From: Candidatus Saccharimonadia bacterium
GTDB taxonomy: Bacteria; Patescibacteriota; Saccharimonadia; Saccharimonadales; Saccharimonadaceae
Length of the DNA stretch: 13,088 nucleotides
Reading direction: 5' to 3'
Assembly: GCA_023259925.1 (NCBI GenBank)
Contig: JALRDS010000073.1
Location: 1-13,088, forward strand
Within the stretch, counting starts at the first letter, position 1. The number at the start of each line of letters is the position of its first letter. Under the pieces are notes generated by a model that saw only the letters and a program-made list of their open reading frames with translations, was not told where the DNA came from and made no database searches. Positions 4,969-12,594 of the stretch are shown here, piece by piece. The position numbers and the translations under genes were made by a program.

Positions 4969-7299
4969 ATGAAAATAATCGTAGCGTTCATTAGCCTTTT
5001 TGCCATAAGTTTCATGGTAGCGCCAAATGCAGGCGCGGTTTCTGCAAGTAGCTGGCAGGCTGGAAACATTATTGATGATCTTGAGTTTACAGATAGCAAA
5101 TCGATGTCCGTCAGCCAAATACAAGCCTTTCTTGATGCTCGACTGCAAAATTGTGACTACTATGGAACCAAAACTTCTGAACTGTCTGGTGGCACCGACT
5201 ATAACAAAGATGGAAAAGTGACACGAGCAGAGTATGGACGGTCCAAGGGCAACCCAGCGCCCTTTACCTGTCTTAATGATTATTATGAAGTACCCAAAAC
5301 CGCACCCGGGAGTACAACTCCTGATAGTAATTATGGAAAATCAACACGTCCATCTGGTTCAAAAAGCGCGGCGCAACTAATTTATGACGCAGCGCAAGCG
5401 TACAAAATAAGCCCGAAAGTTCTTCTAGTTAAATTAGCAACTGAGTCTGCCGGGCCCTTAACTAGCGATCCCTGGCCTTTCAAGCGACAATACACATACG
5501 CCATGGGCGCTCGCTGTCCTGACTCTGGCCCAGGAGGTTCAGCCAATTGTGACGTGAACTACTCGGGCTTTTCTTTGCAAATGCGAGAAGCAGCGTCATT
5601 GTTAAGGTGGTACTTAGACTCAATGGATGAGAGTTGGTGGAGCTACAAAACACCCAATGCAACAAATTATATTCTATGGAATATCCAGGAATCACAATGT
5701 GGTGGCAAAAATGTGTTTATCCAAAACAGCGCTACCGCTGCCCTGTATACCTACACTCCATACCAGCCAAATGCGGCCGCACTTAATAATCTATACGGCT
5801 CTGGCGACGGTTGTAGCGCTTATGGAAATCGGAACTTTTGGAGAGTCTACTCCGACTGGTTTGGAAGTACGTATAGCAGTGCACTGCAAATCTCACGTGG
5901 TTTATGGGTGAGCCCATCAGACCCTACGAATCTAAGTACAATGTCGGCATCATTTATATTAAAAAATAATGCAAACTATCCAATAACCCTAGAAGAAATG
6001 ACTGTTGCAGTACGCGACAAAAACAATCAGGTACTTAACTTTCCACATGTGTCCAATGTAACAATTCAGCCAGGTAAAGCATATACATATTACCAGAGTC
6101 AACCAGGCCTAGAAACTGAAGGTATACATAGAGCATTCATTGCTGTTAGGATGCCGTCAGGCGGCTGGTCATATAATTGGCCGTATGAAGCGAATCGCTA
6201 TATTGAACGATCGAAAACATTTGAAGTTAAGCAAAATCCAGACATTTCCTTAACTAGAAATCTTTACTTTAGCAGGACTAACGAGTACACTAATCATGAT
6301 CTATCGTCAGCATCATTCATAGTGAAAAACAACGAGGCTACACGCAAAAACATAAGTGAACTCCGAGTAGCTGCAGTGCATGAAAGTGGTAAGAGAGTCG
6401 ATTTTCCAATTGTTAAAAACATAACACTAGAACCAGGCGAAGAGTATACCTATTACCAATCAACTCGCTTATATTATGTCGGGAACTACCAAATTTTCGT
6501 CGAGGCAAGAGATATTAACGGTAGATGGACAAGCGATTGGCCCATTTCTAGTAAAGAATCAATAGTACGTCAGCAATCAATACAAATTTTACGCCCAGCA
6601 GATGTTTCGATGAAACGAGAACTATACGTAAGCCCATGGCCACTGCTCGCCGGTCAACAAGCTGCCTCCTCATTTATTATAAAAAATAATGAGAGTACCG
6701 AGGTTACTATAGCAGAGCTTGCAGTGAGAGGTAGAGATTCAAAAAACCGGAATTACGATTTCCCTTCAATTTACAACCTTACACTAGAACCAGGCGAAGA
6801 GTACACCTACTACCAGTATCGTGACATAGACAGGGTGGATAGTTTTAGATTCAATGTATCGGCAAAAATTAATAACTTATGGACTGATACATGGCCGCAT
6901 GCCAATGGTCAAAATAAACTAAAGACAGTTAACTCAAAGCTACCTAACGTCACTATATCCCGTAGTATGTATGAAAGTCCTAAGAATGCATCAGTAAATG
7001 AACAAAAGGCCGCTTCCTTTGTAGTTACTAATAATGAAAATAGGACCATAAGATTAGAATCTATCGGAATCGCCGTACGCGATCGAGACAATGCAGTCGT
7101 AAACTTTCCATTCACCCAGAACCTCGTTCTAGAGCCGGGTCAGTCTCATGAATACTATGAGTACATGACTTTCCAAAAAAGCGGTAGATATAGGATGTGG
7201 ATAGCTTCCAGACTACCTCAAGGAAACTGGTCAAATACATGGCCACATAGTGCAACCGATACACTCATACGCTCGCGTGAATTTTACTTGAAACCTTAA
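4969..7299 (+). CDS. Secreted lysozyme/transglycosylase-like protein with four C-terminal beta-sandwich repeats
   Basis: A 776-residue exported protein, probably a peptidoglycan-active or wall-binding factor. A signal peptide (1-23, hydrophobic core then AGA before V24) is followed by an N-terminal module (about 40-300) of a type I know from Actinobacteria and Saccharibacteria, often poorly named in databases: QIQAFLDARLQNC, TRAEYG, CLNDYYE, ISPKVLLVKLATESAG (147-162), then ATAALYTYTPYQPNAAAL and CSAYGNRNFW. Glu159 stands where the catalytic glutamate of lysozyme-like folds would be; hydrolytic activity is inference. Residues 77-88 (DYNKDGKVTRAE) fit an EF-hand calcium loop. From about 308 to the end lie four repeats of about 117 residues, each with ASF(I/V)-NN, a FP block, (L/Q)PG--Y-YYQ or similar, and a W-(N/D)-WP motif, likely Ig-like folds for glycan or protein binding. 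It follows the membrane protein by 3 bases and has no ribosome site of its own. No sorting signal or terminal membrane helix is seen. Confidence 0.88.
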   Translation: MKIIVAFISLFAISFMVAPNAGAVSASSWQAGNIIDDLEFTDSKSMSVSQIQAFLDARLQNCDYYGTKTSELSGGTDYNKDGKVTRAEYGRSKGNPAPFTCLNDYYEVPKTAPGSTTPDSNYGKSTRPSGSKSAAQLIYDAAQAYKISPKVLLVKLATESAGPLTSDPWPFKRQYTYAMGARCPDSGPGGSANCDVNYSGFSLQMREAASLLRWYLDSMDESWWSYKTPNATNYILWNIQESQCGGKNVFIQNSATAALYTYTPYQPNAAALNNLYGSGDGCSAYGNRNFWRVYSDWFGSTYSSALQISRGLWVSPSDPTNLSTMSASFILKNNANYPITLEEMTVAVRDKNNQVLNFPHVSNVTIQPGKAYTYYQSQPGLETEGIHRAFIAVRMPSGGWSYNWPYEANRYIERSKTFEVKQNPDISLTRNLYFSRTNEYTNHDLSSASFIVKNNEATRKNISELRVAAVHESGKRVDFPIVKNITLEPGEEYTYYQSTRLYYVGNYQIFVEARDINGRWTSDWPISSKESIVRQQSIQILRPADVSMKRELYVSPWPLLAGQQAASSFIIKNNESTEVTIAELAVRGRDSKNRNYDFPSIYNLTLEPGEEYTYYQYRDIDRVDSFRFNVSAKINNLWTDTWPHANGQNKLKTVNSKLPNVTISRSMYESPKNASVNEQKAASFVVTNNENRTIRLESIGIAVRDRDNAVVNFPFTQNLVLEPGQSHEYYEYMTFQKSGRYRMWIASRLPQGNWSNTWPHSATDTLIRSREFYLKP
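5890..7296 (+). repeat. Four tandem coding repeats of about 350 bp (beta-sandwich domains)
   Basis: Repeat units at 5890-6240, 6241-6600, 6601-6945 and 6946-7296 encode residues 308-424, 425-544, 545-659 and 660-776. Each begins with a short (I/V)S/T-R-(L/M)(Y/W) strand and carries SASFI(L/V)KNN, FP-(V/I)-N-T(I/L)(E/Q)PG-Y-YYQ and a W-x-x-(N/D)WP stretch. Units 2 and 3 also share a 23-base identical DNA segment (6424-6446 and 6781-6803), while most of their remaining DNA has diverged. Confidence 0.85.
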
Positions 7300-7313
7300 A
7301 TAAGAAAAGGAAT

Positions 7314-8390
7314 CTAGCGTGTAATTAGCGTTAAAATTTTCTCCGCGGCTGTGCCGTCCCCAAATGGATTATACCAATCAACATCTTTTACAAGTAACTT
7401 TTCAGCACATTCAATTATAAAATTGCTATCACTATTGCCAGCTAGTACACATCCCCCTACCTCTACTGCCTCAGGTCGCTCGGTATTTTCACGCATCACA
7501 AGCGCTTTTTTCTTCAAGATACAAGCTTCTTCTTGAATGCCACCGCTATCCGTCATAATCAAAAATGAATTCTTTTGCAGCATTAGCATATCGAGATAGC
7601 CAACTGGTTCAATGATTTTTATTGCATCATTGAGCTCGATCTGAAACGTTTCAATCATTTTTACTGTTCTTGGGTGTGCCGGGAAAATAACGATCTTAGA
7701 GTACTTTTTAGCCACTTCCTGTGCAGCCACCAGAACAGCACTTAAGTTGGCCTTACTATCCACAGTAGCTGGGCGATGACTAGTCATCAGGATATACCCA
7801 GACTCTTCAATACTCAACCTATCCATTACATTCGAGTTTCTCTCGGCTATGTCAACGCCCTGATATACTGCATCTACTACAGTATTGCCTACGGTATGTA
7901 TTTTATCTGCATCAATGCCTTCAGCTTGAGCAATGCCTGCTTGCTTCTCGGTCGGCGCAAACAAGTAATCTGAAACGTGGTCTGTCATAATACGGTTGAG
8001 CTCCTCAGGCATTGTCCTGTCGTAACTACGTAACCCGGCTTCAACATGTCCAACCTGTATGCCCATTTTGGAAGCTACAAGCGCTCCAGCGAGCACGGTA
8101 TTTGTATCACCCTGCACCAATACAATATCCAATTGCTCTTTTTCAAATACCTCTTCTAAAGCAATCATCATTCGACCAGTCATTTCGCCGTGCTTGCCCG
8201 ACCCAATATTCAGATTATAGTTTGGCTGCGGAAGCTCTAACTCATCAAAGAAAATTTTGTCCATATTATCCGAATAATGCTGATTGGTGTGAACAATAAT
8301 AAATTCAGTTCTTCGCTCAATACAAGAGCGGATTACCGGTGCCATTTTGATGATCTCTGGACGTGTACCTAAAACTATTCCTACTTTCAT
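7314..8390 (-). CDS. wecB: UDP-N-acetylglucosamine 2-epimerase, non-hydrolysing (WecB)
   Basis: Cytoplasmic enzyme that interconverts UDP-GlcNAc and UDP-ManNAc. The 358-residue protein has the family's GTRPEIIKMAPV (8-19), HTNQHYSDNM (34-43), QGDTNTVLAG (93-102) with Asp95, GHVEAGLRS (114-122) with Glu117, MPEELNR (127-133), SHRPATVD (204-211) with His205, and DSGGIQEEA (281-289). These positions match the known active-site acids and histidine. The usual HR-x-EN signature reads HRPAT, so the Glu-Asn pair is absent, which is unusual. Length is only slightly under the typical 370-380. It is last in the minus-strand operon: it starts 16 bases after the giant glycosyltransferase stop and has the strongest ribosome site in the window. 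With the wecC-like gene at the other end of the operon it supplies UDP-ManNAcA. It converges on the secreted-protein gene with a 14-base gap and no hairpin terminator. Confidence 0.95.
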   Translation of the reverse strand: MKVGIVLGTRPEIIKMAPVIRSCIERRTEFIIVHTNQHYSDNMDKIFFDELELPQPNYNLNIGSGKHGEMTGRMMIALEEVFEKEQLDIVLVQGDTNTVLAGALVASKMGIQVGHVEAGLRSYDRTMPEELNRIMTDHVSDYLFAPTEKQAGIAQAEGIDADKIHTVGNTVVDAVYQGVDIAERNSNVMDRLSIEESGYILMTSHRPATVDSKANLSAVLVAAQEVAKKYSKIVIFPAHPRTVKMIETFQIELNDAIKIIEPVGYLDMLMLQKNSFLIMTDSGGIQEEACILKKKALVMRENTERPEAVEVGGCVLAGNSDSNFIIECAEKLLVKDVDWYNPFGDGTAAEKILTLITR

Positions 8391-8394
8391 ATAT

Positions 8395-8401
8395 CCTCCT
8401 T
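8395..8401 (-). promoter_or_regulatory. Strong ribosome binding site for wecB
   Basis: AAGGAGG, four bases before the ATG at 8390, in the 16-base gap after the glycosyltransferase stop. It fixes the start and is the only full Shine-Dalgarno sequence I see in the window. Confidence 0.85.
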
Positions 8402-8406
8402 AATGG

Positions 8407-11400
8407 TTAGATTTCTTCCTGCGCAGGATACGTCTTCCTAAGCTTTAAAAGTTTTCTAATTTTTATTTTTATATTCGCAATTTTATCGTTTGATATTTCA
8501 TCAGCTTCTTTGTATATTTCCTTAATGTGAGCACCCTTGTCGATAGCTAAATATCCATCAACTTCGCTCATCTCTGATTTAGTTAAATCATAAGTATCAC
8601 ATAAATTAAATCCATCGATAGAAAGCGTACTAGCCTCTTTACCATAAGTGTTATCGTCAGCAATACTCTCTATAAGTTTCGCCACCGATATCTTGCTCAT
8701 GTGCTCTGTGGAAGTAATTGAGTGAGTCATTAGTAAATCTTGCCCCTCGGTATACTCACTACCCTCATTAACTCTACTAAGCTCTCCGTTTTTACTTTTT
8801 GTAAAGTATGAATTTTTGCCAATTATATCAGCATTAGAGTAGCTAGTTGCTAGCATTAAGTCTGTCAGATAGTATTCTCCATAGTACATACCTGCGTCGA
8901 ATATGGCCAAGTAATTACTGCTGGTTAAGCTGCCCACTTTTTTTGCTAGCTTCTTCTTATCACTCATTCTCAGAACAATGTGATCAATCTCAGCATCAAC
9001 CGATACGTCGCCTTCAGACAATAGAACAAGTTTAGTGCTCTCATAAGCCTGTCGCTCATAGTTTTTCATTACGCGCTCAAGTTGATCCTGATCTTTGACA
9101 ATTGCAAATACAGTCACCTGTTTTGGAGTAGGGAATTGATCGTAATTAGTAAATACCTTACTAGCTACGCGTTCGATTCTTTCCCTGTACGTATGCTGTT
9201 CCAATACCTTTCTCAGGCCGAGTAGTTTCTGCTTATCTCTGAGTAATTTCGAATCTACTACTGGCTTTAGGCTATTTGTGATCTCATCTGAACTATCTGA
9301 TGCAATAGAGAGATCTCCAAAAAATCTGTGCATTGCCTTTGAATAATTGCCGACCGTAATAGTATTTGAAGCAAGTAATTCACAGCCTCGCCGTGCGAAC
9401 ATGGTTGGAGAATGTTTAATTGTGTTCATAGTAATCGCATACTCGTACCCCTTGTATGCACGACTAATCTCACTATACGCAAGAGTTCCCTTTACGTATT
9501 TCTCGTACTTCTCAGGGAAGTGGTATTTAGCAGGTACATTTTTACCAAAGTTACGATCAAATATATCAACTTCTTTAAGCTTGGTAACAGATTTCATAAC
9601 CATTTCAAAGTCCTTGCACCGCTGCTTGAAAGCATGGTAATAAGACCCGGCAAAATTAAACTTGTCTTCACGCTCAAACTCTTTTATTGGATTGTTGTAC
9701 GCCGGTTGTGCAGCAAAAGGCAGCAAGTAAACCCTGCTATGCCCTAGAATTTCCTTGTATCGGATAATGCTATCTTGATCAGTTGTGAATACAAAGTCGA
9801 ACAGGCTAGCAGTTTTTATGAAATGTATAGTGTGCACCGGGTCTTCTTTGTTCCAGAATACAGTGGGTATATTATGACTTCTGCAATATTCAATTATTCC
9901 CACTAACGACTCCGGAACACCTGCAATTGCATTAGTCCATTTTAAATCTTTACCCCTCCATGCGGACTCTATAAATAGCATGTCAGGTTTGGCTACATCA
10001 AGTTCGGATTTCCAATCAGTAGGAGTTAGTTGAACTAAGTTGCATTCATGCTTGAAGGAGGTATACGTAAAATCGTCCATTATAGTGGCAATGGTCATTT
10101 TTTGGATTGGGGTTTTAGAGAAAAACTCTTTTCTAGGAGGAATGTCTAAAAGATCATTATATTTAACCAGTGAGCCAGCTAATATATTGCGATTTTCGCC
10201 TGTGGAGATATCATATACGAACTGCTTTACTGCGCAGTATATTTTAGTTCGTGAAATTCTTCTATAAGGATAGGTTATCCTTCGACCTATTTTGTAAGAT
10301 GAAGAATTTAAAGTTTGATTCAGTTTACGATTAAGACCAGTTTTTATGCGCCAATTCTCTTTTTTTAACTCATTGTATTCATCGACAAGTTCAAAAATTG
10401 CATCACGCAGTACCTTTTCGCGCTTCGTAGACTCGCTCTCATAAACACTATTTTTTTGAAGCTCATGAAATTTAGACGATTTATTTTTTAATAATTCGAT
10501 TTCCTTACCGATCGTGGCAGAAAAGCCAGACTGGCTTCGCACTCTTTCTGATGATGCTTTTGACATAGCAGAAAAAAGACTAGGATTAGCATGTAAAGTT
10601 TTTATAGCCGCGACCATACCCATGTAATCTTCGTCCGGAGACATAAAGCCTTCGGTGTCGCTAACAAATTCCGGTATTGCTGTATTGCGACTAGTAATCG
10701 GTACAAGTCCCGAAGACATCGCTTCATCTCTTGAGACACCTTGAGCATCCATTCTCGTAGGTGATAAGAACACGCCATATCTTTTATGCATATTTGCAAT
10801 TTCAGTTTGTGTCAAGAATCTTTTATCCAGTGTAATGTTTGAAAAGGCCTTCAGTGGTTCCACTAGTTCATCAAATAATCGACCATTACCGATTATCATA
10901 ATATTTAGTTCTTTGAAAAAGCTTTCTTTTGATAGTTCAAGTATGGCCTTAACGGTAAGGTCATTAGCATACTTCGTGTTATCGAACGGGCGGATTGATA
11001 ATAAATTCAGCCTTTGTTCGACCGGTTTATGTTTATAAGAAAATAAATCTGTATCAATAAAATTGTGAATTACCGAAAACCTCGATGGTTCAATATTAAT
11101 ATCAAGATCATCAGATACCTCATCCACAAAATATTTGGATACGAAAATAAAGTGAAGCTTATGATTTTTACTTTGAAGTATAGCTCGCCAGAATAAATAA
11201 TAATCCCTATACCTGCGAACTGCCCATAGTCGCTGCTTTGGAGATTCGTACACAAAATAGCGTCTGGACCAGTCTTGTATTTCAGAGCCATGGAGCCATA
11301 CATATGTGTTTATTTTTTCTGCCGCCCCCTTAATCGAATCCCAAATTTCTTTTGTTAAAAAGTGAACAGAAATTGCTGAAAAACTGCCTTGATCCAGCAT

Positions 11401-11607
11401 GGCGGTAAGCAACCTACCGTTGCCCTGGTATACTTTAACACCTTCGAACTCATAAGAACTAATACTTTCACGCGTTGGCTCCAAGCAATAAACGACCGTG
11501 TGAAGTTTTGCCTTAATATATGCTTTCACCCGCATGTGAACAAATGCGTACGCGTAAAGATTATCAGGTGATGGGTATCTATCTACAATTACAATATTTT
11601 TGTGCAT
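8407..11607 (-). CDS. Three-module glycosyltransferase: GT4 + coiled coil + CgeB-like GT + degenerate GT-A-like domain
   Basis: A 1066-residue cytoplasmic or membrane-peripheral protein expected to build the surface glycan. Module 1 (about 1-370) is a GT4-like GT-B domain: VIHNFIDTDLF (179-189), IIGNGRLFDEL (238-248) and LSPTRMDAQGVSRDEAMSSG (281-300), with Asp287/Glu295 in place of the usual paired glutamates. A charged helical, probably coiled-coil stretch (about 366-430) leads to SSSYKIGRRITYPYRR (435-450). Module 2 (about 500-820) resembles CgeB/DUF3880-type transferases: VFWNKEDPVH (583-592), FDFVFTTDQD (603-612), NFAGSYY (651-657), ITMNTIKHSPTMFARRGCELLA (pieces within 725-746). Module 3 (about 826-1010) resembles the GT2-like tail found behind CgeB domains, with TVFAIVKDQDQLERVMKNYERQ in pieces and YYGEYYLTDLMLA (908-920), but the expected acidic Asp cluster reads FDAGMYY (903-909). 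It starts 9 bases after the methyltransferase stop without a clear ribosome site. Donors and linkages cannot be read. Base composition is strongly AT-rich compared with genes at the left. Confidence 0.88.
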   Translation of the reverse strand: MHKNIVIVDRYPSPDNLYAYAFVHMRVKAYIKAKLHTVVYCLEPTRESISSYEFEGVKVYQGNGRLLTAMLDQGSFSAISVHFLTKEIWDSIKGAAEKINTYVWLHGSEIQDWSRRYFVYESPKQRLWAVRRYRDYYLFWRAILQSKNHKLHFIFVSKYFVDEVSDDLDINIEPSRFSVIHNFIDTDLFSYKHKPVEQRLNLLSIRPFDNTKYANDLTVKAILELSKESFFKELNIMIIGNGRLFDELVEPLKAFSNITLDKRFLTQTEIANMHKRYGVFLSPTRMDAQGVSRDEAMSSGLVPITSRNTAIPEFVSDTEGFMSPDEDYMGMVAAIKTLHANPSLFSAMSKASSERVRSQSGFSATIGKEIELLKNKSSKFHELQKNSVYESESTKREKVLRDAIFELVDEYNELKKENWRIKTGLNRKLNQTLNSSSYKIGRRITYPYRRISRTKIYCAVKQFVYDISTGENRNILAGSLVKYNDLLDIPPRKEFFSKTPIQKMTIATIMDDFTYTSFKHECNLVQLTPTDWKSELDVAKPDMLFIESAWRGKDLKWTNAIAGVPESLVGIIEYCRSHNIPTVFWNKEDPVHTIHFIKTASLFDFVFTTDQDSIIRYKEILGHSRVYLLPFAAQPAYNNPIKEFEREDKFNFAGSYYHAFKQRCKDFEMVMKSVTKLKEVDIFDRNFGKNVPAKYHFPEKYEKYVKGTLAYSEISRAYKGYEYAITMNTIKHSPTMFARRGCELLASNTITVGNYSKAMHRFFGDLSIASDSSDEITNSLKPVVDSKLLRDKQKLLGLRKVLEQHTYRERIERVASKVFTNYDQFPTPKQVTVFAIVKDQDQLERVMKNYERQAYESTKLVLLSEGDVSVDAEIDHIVLRMSDKKKLAKKVGSLTSSNYLAIFDAGMYYGEYYLTDLMLATSYSNADIIGKNSYFTKSKNGELSRVNEGSEYTEGQDLLMTHSITSTEHMSKISVAKLIESIADDNTYGKEASTLSIDGFNLCDTYDLTKSEMSEVDGYLAIDKGAHIKEIYKEADEISNDKIANIKIKIRKLLKLRKTYPAQEEI

Positions 11608-11616
11608 AGTATAAAT

Positions 11617-12594
11617 CTACTTCAAATTCATTAAATTTCGTAGTAGTCTCAAAGGTAACGTAATCAATCTTCCTATTTTATAAGACGGCGACGATTGAAT
11701 GCATAATATTGCCTGTTTCGAATTATTTAGAGATTCTTTGTAATACACTACTTTCTTATTATTTTCCTCGAGTAGTCTATCAAGGTTGCGCATCTTAGAT
11801 TCAGAATGTTGCGCCATATTTCGGGTATGCATATAGGCATCATTTAGTTGAAGGTAGCTGTTCATATTAAATACCGTAAGGTCTGAACTGGCCTCTATCG
11901 GGTATATATCTCTTTCAAATAAAATCATTGGAGTCGCACCAAATACCGCTCTAGGAGCATAGTTAAGCGGCTCTAGAAAATTAATTATTTTGGTGAATTC
12001 AGCGCTATGCATACACTCCACGAGTAGAGATGGCGAATGTTTTTCGATAGCTCTTTTTATTCCGTTCAAAACATTGATTTCGAAGCCCTCTACATCAATC
12101 TTTATTAATGAAATGCTCTTCGCATTTTTTAATATCTCATCTCCTGATTTCAGTTGAATACTACCTTTTGATTTATTTAAACGTGTTACAGTAGCGGTAC
12201 CTATATTTCCAGTATCTTGAATTTGCATATCACCAAATGAGTCGGAGTCGCTAAGACCGATATTAAAGAGAGTAACGTTATTCAAGTCATTTGCCAGAAT
12301 ATTTGCTTGCAGTGAATCATATGCGGGCTTATAGGGTTCAAACGACCATGTTTCCCGACTTAAAATTTTAGAGAAAAAAACAGTATGGTTGCCAATATTG
12401 GCGCCAATATCAACAAATATACCTTTACGATAAGTCTGCTTCTCGAGCCATTCTAGTAACTCGATTTCGTAAAATGTTCGCGTAAAATCAATTTTTTCTG
12501 TTATATAATCTGGTTTTTTCGGTTTTACAAAATTCACTTTCTTTCCTGCATAGACGAAAGAAATCATATCTGATTTCATTTTTTTACGCGCCAC
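11617..12594 (-). CDS. FkbM-family SAM-dependent methyltransferase with C-terminal helical tail
   Basis: Predicted O-methyltransferase acting on a sugar or glycan. The Rossmann core has the SAM-binding GIFVDIGANIGNHTVFFSK (58-76 region), SFEPYKPAY (84-92) and the FkbM signature LIKIDVEGFEINVLNGIK (163-180), followed by LLVECMH (190-196). After the catalytic core (about 35-250) there is a charged helix (about 260-298) and a basic, amphipathic end with SSPSYKIGRLITLPLR (301-316), a motif also found inside the next gene's product. FkbM proteins are often about 230-280 residues, so this tail is extra. Start choice: GTG at 12594 overlaps the wecC-like stop by 11 bases and has AAAGGA some 13 bases before it; ATG at 12579, directly after that stop, would shorten the protein by five residues. 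Operon position suggests it modifies the ManNAcA-containing glycan, for example its terminal residue; that is inference. Confidence 0.9.
   Translation of the reverse strand: MARKKMKSDMISFVYAGKKVNFVKPKKPDYITEKIDFTRTFYEIELLEWLEKQTYRKGIFVDIGANIGNHTVFFSKILSRETWSFEPYKPAYDSLQANILANDLNNVTLFNIGLSDSDSFGDMQIQDTGNIGTATVTRLNKSKGSIQLKSGDEILKNAKSISLIKIDVEGFEINVLNGIKRAIEKHSPSLLVECMHSAEFTKIINFLEPLNYAPRAVFGATPMILFERDIYPIEASSDLTVFNMNSYLQLNDAYMHTRNMAQHSESKMRNLDRLLEENNKKVVYYKESLNNSKQAILCIQSSPSYKIGRLITLPLRLLRNLMNLK

Noticed and set aside
4969..7299. Dockerin/cellulosome protein because of the EF-hand-like loop
   Set aside because: Only one loop is present, dockerins have a duplicated pair, and the surrounding motifs match the lysozyme-like family.
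7300..7313. Bidirectional terminator between the secreted-protein gene and wecB
   Set aside because: The 14-base gap and its flanks hold no GC-rich hairpin; only a loose AATTTTA/TTAAAATT pairing over a long loop is seen.
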